A DNA stretch of 51,592 nt from Deltaproteobacteria bacterium (GTDB taxonomy: Bacteria > Desulfobacterota > Dissulfuribacteria > Dissulfuribacterales > UBA5754). Shown piece by piece: positions 15,814 through 24,203 of this stretch; the first letter of the stretch is position 1; every line of letters starts with the position of its first letter. The notes under the pieces are model-generated. The model had not been told where the DNA came from. It saw nothing but the letters and a program-made list of their open reading frames with translations, and searched no databases. The stretch covers positions 1 to 51,592 of the forward strand of contig JAINCN010000045.1 in NCBI GenBank assembly GCA_036574075.1, read 5' to 3'. A program made the translations under genes and the position numbers.

Positions 15814-16859
15814 CTATCCTCTCCCCTTACCCAGGCGCGAGAAAAGCCCCCTTGCGCCGTACATACTGGCAAGATTCGCGGAAACTATACCCAATTCCTC
15901 ATCCACGGAAAGGCCGTATTTTTTCTCCAAGAGTCCGCGAACACCGGGTTTTGCAAGGATGTAATGCGCGTGATCCACAAATCCGTATGCCATTGCGAAA
16001 AAGGCAGCCTTTATAGCAACCCTCGCCCCTTCTTCGGTATCAGTGGTGAGGGTATCGGGATCCCGAAAAAAGATCATGTCGCCATGTATCAGCTGGCCGC
16101 GGGAAAATGGAATGGCGCCCTTTGTCCATTTCATGTGTTTCCCGCCTGAAAGCCGGCGCCAATGATGGAGTTCAGCGAACCCCATGGGAAGAAAACGAAA
16201 CTGCTGCAAAAACCCGACAATGTCGCAAAAAAGCGGCTGCCCTGCCCTTGTGGGGAAAAACGCCACCTCCGCCCGAACAACGAGAAGATCGTTTTCAAGG
16301 AGTTTTCGGGCGGAGCGAAGGATCTCGAGTTCCAGGCCCTCCACGTCGATTTTCAGAAAAACCAGGTCTTTGAGTCCCTGCTTTTCAACGAATTCGCCCA
16401 ACGGGACGGTATCTATGGGGATTTTTTTGTCAACCGTTGTATACTGGGTGCGGCAAAACCCACGGCCGACCTCCGGAAGGGGTGCGAGCAGGGAGGAAGC
16501 CCCCCGGTGCCTTGTGATATGGAGGTGCCGAACCCCTCCTTTTTCGCTGAGGGCCACCGGGAAAAAGGTGACGTTACGATAAGGTGCGGAGGACTTGGAT
16601 GACTTTTTGTTGAGAAGACGGCACTCATCCACGTCAGGCTCAAAACAATAGACGTTAACGGCACTTGCAAGGGGAAGAAGGTTTCGGTCGGCCCGCCCCT
16701 CGCCCCTATGTCCATGCAGTTGATCGGAGCGAGATCCTTGAGAAGTACTCCAAACCCTTTTGATCCGAGAAAATGACCGGTCTTCGACCGTATGGACTTC
16801 TGTAGCATCTCGCGTAAGAGAAAAACTTTGAAAAAAAATAAGTATCGGCGGGGGAACAT
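15814..16859 (-). pseudogene. FkbM-family methyltransferase, frameshifted
   Basis: An SAM-dependent FkbM-type methyltransferase, probably modifying a sugar of the polysaccharide, is split between two frames. The N-terminal part starts at ATG 16859 (MFPRRYLFFFK) and contains the motif I start NCMDIGARGG. The continuation RNLLPLASAVNVYCFEPD and the motif FLKIDVEGLELEIL are one frame over. The switch is near 16690, in a run of G and C, and a single missing base would restore GGPDRNLLPL. The rest is intact to the stop at 15814, with an alpha-helical C-terminal extension. It is either a recent mutation or a sequencing error. Confidence 0.75.
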
Positions 16860-16862
16860 GAT

Positions 16863-18005
16863 ATGTCAAGCATCCCGCCGCACGGCCCCGAAGGCATGGA
16901 AAGACGGACTGACATAGCCTTTTACGGATTCAGGGGAGGGCCGGGCGGCATCAGCAAGGTCATGCTGAACCTCATAAACGAGACCTCGATGGCCGGTTTT
17001 CACGTAGACGTCCTCCTCCACTCAGACGCCCCGGAGACCCGCGACCTCGACCCAAAGACACGGATTATCCGGCTCGGCAAGGCCCCTGCCATAGGCCGTT
17101 TTTTACCGCTTGCAAGGTATGTTGCATCGAACGGCCCTCAGGTCCTCCTCTCCAACCGGGAATGGGCAAACAGGAACGCGGTGCTTGCACGAATGGCCAG
17201 CCGCGCCGGCACCAAACTCGTCTTCAGGGTGGGGAACCCGCCTTCCTACGGCATAAAAAAGAGAGGCGCCCTGAAAGGATGGCTTAGACGGCTTTCCATA
17301 AAGGCGACGTACCAAAGGGCCGGCCTTATCATAGCAAACTCCGGCAAGATAGCCGAAGAGGTCCGTAACATGACGGGGATCGATCCGGCGAGGATCATCC
17401 GCATCCCAAACCCGACGGTCCCCGAAGACATCCTGGAGAGGTCCTCCAGGCCCGTATCCCATCCGTGGTTCCATGACAAAGGCCCACCGGTGGTGCTTGC
17501 TGTAGGGAGGCTTGCAAAACAAAAGGACTTTTCGACCCTGCTTGCTGCCATGGGCATCCTGAGAATGGAGTACTGCCTCGAGGCCAGGCTGATCATCCTG
17601 GGAGAAGGTAACGAACGCCGGATGCTCGAAGACATGGCCCGGTCCCTGGGGCTTGAAGGCGCGATCGACATGCCGGGTTTTGTCCCAGAGCCCTTCCCCT
17701 ATATGGCCCGTGCATCGCTCTTCGTCCTGTCATCGGCATGGGAAGGCTCTCCGAACGTCCTCATAGAGGCCCTTGCGATCGGCGTTCCGGTGGTCTCGAC
17801 CGACTGCCCGTCCGGCCCGAGGGAGATCCTCCAGGGCGGCAAGTACGGCCGGCTCGTCCCGGTGGGTGACCCGGAGGCCCTTGCTAAGGCCATGTTCGAG
17901 ACCCTCAAGCACCCCCACCCGCCCGAATACCTGCGAGAGGCCGCAGAGCCTTTCCGGTCGGCGGCCTGCGCCAGGAAATATCTGGAGGCAATGGGAATGG
18001 TATGA
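16863..18005 (+). CDS. GT4 family glycosyltransferase, first of three tandem paralogues
   Basis: This GT-B glycosyltransferase of 380 residues has an N-terminal glycine-rich loop (YGFRGGPGGISKVMLNL) and donor-site segments. The latter are VVLAVGRLAKQKDFSTLLAA, IILGEGNERRML, MPGFVPEPFPYMARA, SSAWEGSPNVLIEALAIGVP and DCPSGPREILQGGKYG. It begins three bases from the divergent start of the methyltransferase gene, so the two operons share a very compact promoter region. The start could also be the internal ATG before ERRTDIAFYG (16896). Its ATGA stop overlaps the next paralogue. Sugar and acceptor are unknown. Confidence 0.9.
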   Translation: MSSIPPHGPEGMERRTDIAFYGFRGGPGGISKVMLNLINETSMAGFHVDVLLHSDAPETRDLDPKTRIIRLGKAPAIGRFLPLARYVASNGPQVLLSNREWANRNAVLARMASRAGTKLVFRVGNPPSYGIKKRGALKGWLRRLSIKATYQRAGLIIANSGKIAEEVRNMTGIDPARIIRIPNPTVPEDILERSSRPVSHPWFHDKGPPVVLAVGRLAKQKDFSTLLAAMGILRMEYCLEARLIILGEGNERRMLEDMARSLGLEGAIDMPGFVPEPFPYMARASLFVLSSAWEGSPNVLIEALAIGVPVVSTDCPSGPREILQGGKYGRLVPVGDPEALAKAMFETLKHPHPPEYLREAAEPFRSAACARKYLEAMGMV

Positions 18006-19117
18006 GCACCAATCTCCCCAGGATCGCCATCTTTCTTGCAACATCCGGGCATAGCGGCGTGGACCGGATCATGAAAAACCTGATCCACGGGCTCGCCGCC
18101 GTTCAGGTGCCCGTGGACCTCCTGAGGATAAAGGGCCATGGCCCTCATCTGCCGGAACTTCCACCTGGTGCTCGCAGTGTAAGGCTCGGGGTCTCCCACG
18201 TCCAAGGGGCGCTACCCGCCCTCACCAAATATCTCAAGAGCGAGAGGCCCTTTGCCATGCTCTCGGACAAGGACCGGGTGAACCGCACGGCCATCCTCGC
18301 CCGTACCATCTCAAGGACGGAGACGAAGATCGCCGTCCGGATCGGGACCACCGTATCCGAAAATCTGAGGCGAAGGGGTCTCATGGACCGCCTTGTGCAG
18401 AGACTCTCCATGCGTCTTCTGTACTCAATGGCAGACGCCGTTCTGGTCCCGTCATCGGGTGCGGCAGAGGATCTTGCCCTGTTTGCCCGCATACCGCGCC
18501 ATCGCATAACGGTCGTAAAAAGCCCGATTCTTACCCCGGAATTCGAGAAGCTCGCTGGGGAACCGGTCGAACACCCCTTCTTCACAGAAGACATGCCTGT
18601 GGTCCTCGGGGCAGGCGAACTCTGCTCCAGGAAGGACTTTGCGACCCTCATGCGCGCCTTCGCCATCCTCCTGAAAACAACCCCTGCGCGACTCATCATC
18701 TTGGGAGAGGGAAGATCGCGCCCTGCCCTCGAGGCCCTGGCACTGGAACTCGGCATCAAGGAGGCCGTCTCCATGCCCGGATTCGTCCCCAATCCCTACC
18801 CCTTCATGAAAAAGGCCTCGCTATTCGTGCTCTCATCCACGTGCGAGGGGATGCCCGTGGTCCTCGTCGAGGCCATGGCCGCAGGCTGTCCGGTGGTGGC
18901 AACGGATTGCCCAAGCGGCCCCAGAGAGGTCCTGGCCGGGGGTAAATACGGGGCGCTCGTTCCGGTCGGGGATCCGGAGGCCCTCGCAAAGGCCATGCGC
19001 CGCACACTGGAGGCCCCCCAAAAGGCCCGCAACTTTGCTGAGGCCACTGCTCCATATCGCTTGGAAGAGGCCGTTCGGTCCTATCTCGCGGCCCTGGGAT
19101 ATCCGACCCATGTCTGA
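18002..19117 (+). CDS. GT4 family glycosyltransferase, second tandem paralogue
   Basis: The 371 residues are organised as in the genes on both sides: SGHSGVDRIMKNLIHGL in the acceptor half, then VVLGAGELCSRKDFATLMRA, IILGEGRSRPAL, MPGFVPNPYPFMKKA, SSTCEGMPVVLVEAMAAGCP and DCPSGPREVLAGGKYG. One difference is in the acidic motif: CEGMPVVL here against WEGSPNVL or WEGSPNAL in the siblings, which may alter donor preference (inference). ATG 18002 overlaps the upstream stop by four bases and its own end overlaps the next start by eight, so translation is coupled. Confidence 0.9.
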   Translation: MSTNLPRIAIFLATSGHSGVDRIMKNLIHGLAAVQVPVDLLRIKGHGPHLPELPPGARSVRLGVSHVQGALPALTKYLKSERPFAMLSDKDRVNRTAILARTISRTETKIAVRIGTTVSENLRRRGLMDRLVQRLSMRLLYSMADAVLVPSSGAAEDLALFARIPRHRITVVKSPILTPEFEKLAGEPVEHPFFTEDMPVVLGAGELCSRKDFATLMRAFAILLKTTPARLIILGEGRSRPALEALALELGIKEAVSMPGFVPNPYPFMKKASLFVLSSTCEGMPVVLVEAMAAGCPVVATDCPSGPREVLAGGKYGALVPVGDPEALAKAMRRTLEAPQKARNFAEATAPYRLEEAVRSYLAALGYPTHV

Positions 19118-20228
19118 AAGGCCTCGCATCGCGGTCTTTACGTCTTTTTCAGGCCTTGGCGGCGTGGAGCGCATGATTGTGAACCTCTGTAACGGCCTCG
19201 TCCACCTGGGCTGTCAGGTCGACCTCCTCCCCATACGGGACGACGCGCCCCATCTCGCCTCTCTCGATCCAGCAGTCAGGCTCGTTAGACTCCGGGCATC
19301 ACACGCCGTCTCCGCCGTCTTTCCGCTTGCTTGCTACCTGCGGAAGATCCGCCCCGACGGCCTTCTTGCGGCCAAGGACCGGGCGAATCAGGCCGCAGTC
19401 ATGGCAAAGAGGCTCGCCCGTGTGGAAACGCGCGTGGTAACACGCCTTGGGACCACCATCTCGGCGTCCATAAGACACCGGGATCCTATCTCCCGGTTCT
19501 TTCGGCGTCTCCCCCCGCGCCTCACCTACCGAATGGCTGACGCAGTCGTAGCTGTCTCAAAGGGGGTGGCCAGGGATCTGTCGGACATGACAGGACTTTA
19601 TGAATCCTCCATCAATGTCATACCGAACCCGGTCATCACGCCGGACTTGTTCGACCGCGCGGCTATGCCTACCGGACATCCCTGGATCAAAAACGGGGCC
19701 GAGGACATGGAAAACCCCGTCATCCTCGGCATTGGAAGGCTCACCCGCCAGAAGGACTTTCAGACCCTCATACGGGCCTTTGCTCACGTGAGGGCACAAA
19801 AAAGGTGCAGGCTCATCATCCTGGGCGAGGGCGGGGACAGGCCCAAACTGGAGGCCCTGGCCGCGGACCTGGGTCTCTCCCGTGAGGTCTCGCTTCCCGG
19901 TTTTGCGGCCAATCCCTATGCATATCTTTCACGGGCATCCCTCTTCGTCCTCTCCTCGGCATGGGAGGGCTCCCCAAATGCCCTGACCGAGGCCCTCGCC
20001 CTAGGGGTCCCTGTGGTCTCCACCAACTGCCCGAGCGGACCTGGCGAGATACTCGAAGACGGCCGATACGGCCCCCTGGTCCCGGTCGGTGACCACAAGG
20101 CCCTTGCCAAAGCCATGCTTCGCACCATGGAGGCCCCTCCGGAAAAGGACCTTCTTCGAAAGGCCGTCCGGGCCTACACCCAGGAAGAGGCAAGCAGGAG
20201 GTATCTCCAACTCCTGATCCACCCCTGA
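19110..20228 (+). CDS. GT4 family glycosyltransferase, third tandem paralogue
   Basis: A 372-residue GT-B enzyme has FSGLGGVERMIVNLCNGL at the N-terminus and VILGIGRLTRQKDFQTLIRA, IILGEGGDRPKL, LPGFAANPYAYLSRA, SSAWEGSPNALTEALALGVP and NCPSGPGEILEDGRYG in the donor half. ATG 19110 (MSERPRIAVFTS) is used in place of a longer frame starting inside the previous gene, because homology with the siblings starts there. It is the last gene of the plus-strand glycosyltransferase operon. The gene ends three bases before the large palindrome at 20231. Confidence 0.9.
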   Translation: MSERPRIAVFTSFSGLGGVERMIVNLCNGLVHLGCQVDLLPIRDDAPHLASLDPAVRLVRLRASHAVSAVFPLACYLRKIRPDGLLAAKDRANQAAVMAKRLARVETRVVTRLGTTISASIRHRDPISRFFRRLPPRLTYRMADAVVAVSKGVARDLSDMTGLYESSINVIPNPVITPDLFDRAAMPTGHPWIKNGAEDMENPVILGIGRLTRQKDFQTLIRAFAHVRAQKRCRLIILGEGGDRPKLEALAADLGLSREVSLPGFAANPYAYLSRASLFVLSSAWEGSPNALTEALALGVPVVSTNCPSGPGEILEDGRYGPLVPVGDHKALAKAMLRTMEAPPEKDLLRKAVRAYTQEEASRRYLQLLIHP

Positions 20229-20230
20229 TA

Positions 20231-20417
20231 GCAGGGCTCCGTCAAAGTCAGATAGGGTTCTGTGGGCCGACGGCCCGGGTATTTGTTCCGCGCGGCAAAT
20301 AGCCCCCGTCCATGGGGGCGGATTTGCCGTTCGAGCCCCGTCCATGGGCGCCTCGCTCCACAAACACCCGGGCCGTCTGCCCACAGATTCAGGCTTTTGA
20401 CTTTGACAGAGCCCTGC
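20231..20417 (-). mobile_element. Divergent MITE inside a 20-bp outer palindrome
   Basis: The core carries the family palindromes: GGCAAATAGCCCCCGTCC against the inner complement, and CGGGTATTTG against CAAACACCCG. Its ends are diverged (TCTGTGGGC and GCCCACAGATTCAGG) and it lacks the AT-rich asymmetric segment. Outside it, GCAGGGCTCCGTCAAAGTCA (20231-20250) is the complement of 20398-20417 with one mismatch. The whole could fold into one very long hairpin between two convergent genes. It probably acts as, or was inserted into, a bidirectional terminator. No target duplication is evident. Confidence 0.7.
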
Positions 20418-20432
20418 CCCTTATAGATCACG

Positions 20433-21899
20433 TCAAGGCCGTGATGGCACTTTCTTGGACATGCCACGCCTTGCACGATAACGCCCTGCCGCCTTCACGA
20501 TACGCTCGGCCCAATCGGGGGATGCAAGGGCATGGAGATGCGTATAGGTACCAAAGACGTTCAGGAACGTGACCCCATCGGACTTTCCGTCAAAGCCGTG
20601 CCCCCTTGCCACACGGCAACTCAAGGAACCCCGAAACCCGTCCAGAAAAACGGGCCTCGAGTAGTGAAACTCGTGCCCTCTGAGCACACAGCCGGCGGCA
20701 TGAAACGGCGTATCCTCCCTGACCTCGAGGATGCTGTATCCGTGCCCTACCGGTCTTTTGGACAGGACGAAATCGAGATCAAGTGCACCCACCATGGGAT
20801 AGGTCTTCCCTTCCCATTGTATGTGACGACCGAGATACATGAGCCCTCCGCATTCGGCATAGACAGGGAGTCCATCCTGGATCAGGTCCAGGATGCCCGC
20901 CCGAAATCCCATATTCTCGGAAAGCGGCCCTGCCATGGTCTCGGGAAAGCCTCCTCCGATATAAAGGGCGTCTATCTCCGGAACGGCCGGATCCCGAAGG
21001 GAATCCAGAAAGATTAGCTCCCCGCCGGCGGAATCCAGTGCCTCAATATTCTCCGGGTAGTAGAACTGGAAGGCCGCGTCCTGGACGATTCCGATCCTCG
21101 GTCTTTCATGTGACGGACAGGATGGGTTTGGCCTGAGCCCATCCCATTCAGGTGCAGACATGGGCGCGGCGGACTCGGCAAGGGCCTTTAGGGCCGCCAG
21201 ATCCACATGCCTGGAAACGAGATCAGCCAGATCGTCCAGGACCTGGTCCGCCTCAGGATGCTCCCTGCTCGGAAGGACCCCCAAGTGCCGCATAGGCAGG
21301 GGATCGGCCTTGAGCCTGGGCAGGACCCCGATGACAGGGATGCCTGTCCGGGATTCGATCGCTGCCCGCACGACCCCTTCCTGGCGGCCGTGGGCCACCC
21401 GGTTGAGGATCACTCCGCCGATTCGGACCGACGAATCAAAGGTTGTGCATCCCCAGACGACCGCTGCTGCGGTCCTGGTCATCTTTGTGCAATCGAGCAC
21501 AAGGACCACAGGGCAGTCGAGCCATTTGGCAAGTTCCGCCGTGCTGTAGCTCCCCTCTTCATCCACCCCGTCAAAAAGCCCCCTATTGCCCTCTATCACG
21601 CCCACATCCGCGCCTGAGGTACGTCGCAGAAACGAGGCCTCCACAACGGGCCGTGGCATCAGATAGGGGTCAAGATTGAAGCATGGGCGGCCTGCGGAGC
21701 GCCCAAGCCAACCCGCGTCGATATAGTCGGGACCTTTCTTGAATGGGACCACGAGCTTTCCCTCCAGGTACCATGCCCGCACGAGCCCGAGCGAGACGAC
21801 GGTCTTGCCGGACCCGCCCCGAACGGCCGCGATGACGAGCCTGGGAACGGAATGCGCATCTGATCCAACGACCGGCCTTTTCTGTAAATCCTCGCTCAT
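20433..21899 (-). CDS. dsrN: CbiA/CobB-type a,c-diamide synthase, probable siroheme amidase DsrN
   Basis: This glutamine- and ATP-dependent amidotransferase acts on tetrapyrrole acetate groups. The N-terminal synthetase domain has the P-loop AAVRGGSGKT and KKGPDYIDAGWL. The middle has EGNRGLFDG and GVLPRLKADPLPMRHLGVLP, and the C-terminal glutaminase-like domain has YIGGGFPE and the nucleophile region YAECGGLMYLG. CbiA amidates cobyrinate; its homologue DsrN amidates siroheme of dissimilatory sulfite reductase. No cobalamin gene is in the window and dsrMKJOP starts 1.3 kb away, so DsrN is the likelier role. That choice is context-based. The length (488) fits both. Confidence 0.82.
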   Translation of the reverse strand: MSEDLQKRPVVGSDAHSVPRLVIAAVRGGSGKTVVSLGLVRAWYLEGKLVVPFKKGPDYIDAGWLGRSAGRPCFNLDPYLMPRPVVEASFLRRTSGADVGVIEGNRGLFDGVDEEGSYSTAELAKWLDCPVVLVLDCTKMTRTAAAVVWGCTTFDSSVRIGGVILNRVAHGRQEGVVRAAIESRTGIPVIGVLPRLKADPLPMRHLGVLPSREHPEADQVLDDLADLVSRHVDLAALKALAESAAPMSAPEWDGLRPNPSCPSHERPRIGIVQDAAFQFYYPENIEALDSAGGELIFLDSLRDPAVPEIDALYIGGGFPETMAGPLSENMGFRAGILDLIQDGLPVYAECGGLMYLGRHIQWEGKTYPMVGALDLDFVLSKRPVGHGYSILEVREDTPFHAAGCVLRGHEFHYSRPVFLDGFRGSLSCRVARGHGFDGKSDGVTFLNVFGTYTHLHALASPDWAERIVKAAGRYRARRGMSKKVPSRP

Positions 21900-21961
21900 G
21901 GGGGCCCCTTTCCGGAAAAACGTTCATTATAATAATCCGAATCCCCAAGGAGGAAATGGAG

Positions 21962-22450
21962 ATGATCTGTTATCATGAATTTCTTGTCCATCACCGGGAA
22001 TTCGACTCAGCGCGCAGACATGTCCTTCGTTTTTTCCGGACATACAAGATTCTTTCAGCTTCCCAGGTCTCGGTTCTCGAAAAAAGGTCGCTTCGCGCCG
22101 ATGAACAGGCATTCCGGCCTCGAATTCAGGATGCCATTGAAGAAAACCGGAAAGTGCTCGCCGAATTCCTGACCGAACTCAGGAACACGGGTGTGGAGCG
22201 CCTCGATGATCTCGCCCATATGGATCAAGGATACCGCACCAAGCTCCTCCATACGATCACGCACATCCTCGACGGTTTTTTCGGTGTGGACTCTTATTTT
22301 TTCAACCTGATAGACGACTCCCACTGGATATGCCCGGGCCTTTATGAAAGGATCCAGGCCTCCCCGCAGGAATTCTGGCTTGTAGGGGCCGAGGCGACCT
22401 ATCTCCAGGAATCCAGGGGGTTCGAAAAGGCAGCACTCCTTGGTGGTTGA
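21962..22450 (+). CDS. Unknown protein upstream of dsrMKJOP
   Basis: I recognise no family. The 162-residue product is soluble, mixed helical, with a central segment HTITHILDGFFGVDSYFFNL and a C-terminus containing YERIQASPQEFWLVGAEATYL. A strong AGGAGG site at 21948-21953 has the right spacing (8 bases) to ATG 21962; the ATG at 21956 is too close. The gene is divergent from dsrN and points toward dsrMKJOP, separated from the next gene by a short MITE derivative. A sulfur-metabolism link is inferred from position only. Confidence 0.7.
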   Translation: MICYHEFLVHHREFDSARRHVLRFFRTYKILSASQVSVLEKRSLRADEQAFRPRIQDAIEENRKVLAEFLTELRNTGVERLDDLAHMDQGYRTKLLHTITHILDGFFGVDSYFFNLIDDSHWICPGLYERIQASPQEFWLVGAEATYLQESRGFEKAALLGG

Positions 22451-22515
22451 AACTTTGTGTCTTGACACACAAAATGAAGTTGTCTATAAAAAATGAACTG
22501 CGATTCAGTCAGGAA

Positions 22516-22584
22516 CCCGAATCCGTGAGATATGCACTCAACCTTACGTAACAAATACCCCTGCCGTAGGCTCACGGATTCAGG
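22516..22584 (+). mobile_element. MITE copy D, internally deleted, 69 bp, AGGAA duplication
   Basis: The left end CCCGAATCCGTGAG plus part of the AT-rich segment is joined directly to the right half ACAAATACCCCTGCCGTAGG and the end CTCACGGATTCAGG. Exact direct repeats AGGAA flank it at 22511-22515 and 22585-22589. The central hairpin is missing. The intact duplication shows that a deleted form could itself have moved, or that deletion followed insertion. Confidence 0.85.
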
Positions 22585-22615
22585 AGGAAATTTTTCGGAA
22601 TCAGGTGTGTGACGA

Positions 22616-23179
22616 GTGAACCTATCTGAATTCATAAAGCTCAACCGGGATCGTATCCTTGATGCATGGTTTCTGTCCGTCGCGAACACCTACCCTGCTG
22701 AGACCTTCAAATTTCTTACGGAAAAGAAGGACAAATTCGCCAATCCCATGGGATCCACGTTTCGTGAGGCCTTGCCCGCCATCCTCGACGTTCTTAGTAG
22801 GACTGAAGAGGAGATAGCCGCTGCGTCGTCAGCCGTCCGGGACATCGTCAGGATCCGGGCGATCCAGGATTTCACCCCTTCAGCGGCTGTGGCCCCCTTC
22901 TACTATATCAAAGGCCTGGTCCGGGAGTTCGTCAGCGACGCGACAGCCAAGGACCCTGTTTCACCCAAGGAACTCGATGCCTTTGATGCCCGGGTGAACA
23001 GTCTGGTCTTCCTTGCCTTCGACATCTATATGGAATGCCGGGAAACGGTCTGGCGCGTGAAATATGACGAGATCATGAAACGTCCCTTCATGGTGCGTGA
23101 TGGCGTTATGTGCCCCTCCTATCTCCTAAAAAAGGGGATGAGTGTCGACGAGATGGAGAAAATAGGTGGGGCGGGATAA
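22616..23179 (+). CDS. RsbRD N-terminal domain protein next to dsrM
   Basis: The 187 residues match the RsbRD/RsbR N-terminal sensor-like helical domain: N-terminal NLSEFIKLNRDRILDAWFLSV, then IRAIQDFTPSAAVAPFYYIKGLVRE and a long C-terminal helix. In many sulfate reducers a gene of this type directly precedes dsrM. A sensory or assembly role for the Dsr membrane complex is plausible but unproven. It starts with GTG 22616, following a weak AGGTG site. The MITE derivative lies 32 bases upstream, so its insertion changed the leader of the operon. Confidence 0.8.
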   Translation: MNLSEFIKLNRDRILDAWFLSVANTYPAETFKFLTEKKDKFANPMGSTFREALPAILDVLSRTEEEIAAASSAVRDIVRIRAIQDFTPSAAVAPFYYIKGLVREFVSDATAKDPVSPKELDAFDARVNSLVFLAFDIYMECRETVWRVKYDEIMKRPFMVRDGVMCPSYLLKKGMSVDEMEKIGGAG

Positions 23180-23209
23180 AAAAGGACTTCAGAACGTGAG
23201 GTGAGAGGA

Positions 23210-24199
23210 ATGGGAATCACGGTATCCCTCGGAGCAGTGCTCGCGATCGTTTTTGTTGCCCTCATCGGAGGATCGACACCTGGCCTCCAGTATGTCTTCG
23301 GGGTCTTTCTCCCCTATGTGGCCTTTGCTGTATTCCTGGTGGGATTCGCCTACCGTGTCATCAATTGGGGCCGATCTCCTGTTCCGTTTCGGATCCCGAC
23401 GACCGCAGGCCAGGAATATAGCCTCCCCTGGATCAAACAGGCCAAGATCGACAACCCGAGTACGCTCTGGGGTGTCCTCATCCGCATGGCCCTTGAGATA
23501 CTCGTCTTCCGCTCCCTCTTCCGCAACACAAAGGCCGAGCTCCGTAGCGGCCACATCGTGTTCGGTCCTGCCAAGTGGCTCTGGCTCGGGGCCCTCGCCT
23601 TCCACTGGTCCTTCCTCATCATCGCCATCCGCCATGTGCGGCTCTTTGTCGAACCCATCCCGGCGGTGGTCCAGGCCCTTGACACCGTGGACGGGATGCT
23701 CCAGATCGGCGCCCCCGCTCTCTACATCACGGACCTCCTGCTGGTCGCCTCCGTGACCTTCCTCTTCGTGCGTCGTGTCGTGATTCCGCGCATGCGATAC
23801 ATCTCGCTCCCTGCAGATTACTTCCCCCTGCTCCTGATCTTTGCCATCGCGACCACCGGGATCCTCATGAGGTACTTCATTCGAGTAGACATCGTGGGCG
23901 TAAAGACGATCCTCGTGGGTCTCTCCACATTCCATCCAACGATTCCTGAAGGCATCGGGGCCATCTTTTTCGTTCATATCACCTTGGTTGCCGTGCTGAT
24001 GGCCTATTTTCCGTTCAGCAAACTCATGCATATGGGCGGCGTCTTCCTGAGCCCGACGAGAAATCTCATCAACAACAGCCGCATGAAGAGACACGTGAAC
24101 CCCTGGAACTACCCGGTCAAGGTCCACACCTACGAGGCCTATGAGAACGAGTTCCGGGAACAAATGAAGGAAGCCGGCATTCCGGTCGAGAGGGAATAA
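23210..24199 (+). CDS. dsrM: DsrM, membrane cytochrome b subunit of DsrMKJOP
   Basis: This NarI-like di-heme membrane subunit of the complex links the menaquinone pool to DsrC trisulfide reduction in the cytoplasm. The 329 residues have about six helices; candidate heme histidines lie in GALAFHWSFLIIAIRHVRLF and GIGAIFFVHITL. The fragment SLPADYFPLLLIFAIATTGILMRYF is typical of the family. ATG 23210 is preferred because GAGGTGA lies five bases before it; GTG 23201 is an alternative. It starts the closely packed order M-K-J-O-P, with dsrK following after four bases. Confidence 0.93.
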   Translation: MGITVSLGAVLAIVFVALIGGSTPGLQYVFGVFLPYVAFAVFLVGFAYRVINWGRSPVPFRIPTTAGQEYSLPWIKQAKIDNPSTLWGVLIRMALEILVFRSLFRNTKAELRSGHIVFGPAKWLWLGALAFHWSFLIIAIRHVRLFVEPIPAVVQALDTVDGMLQIGAPALYITDLLLVASVTFLFVRRVVIPRMRYISLPADYFPLLLIFAIATTGILMRYFIRVDIVGVKTILVGLSTFHPTIPEGIGAIFFVHITLVAVLMAYFPFSKLMHMGGVFLSPTRNLINNSRMKRHVNPWNYPVKVHTYEAYENEFREQMKEAGIPVERE

Positions 24200-24203
24200 G
24201 GAC

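Noticed and set aside
20433-21899. Calling the CbiA-like gene a cobalamin enzyme (cbiA)
   Set aside because: Possible from sequence alone, but there is no cobalamin gene near and dsr genes adjoin. DsrN is preferred, with the alternative stated.
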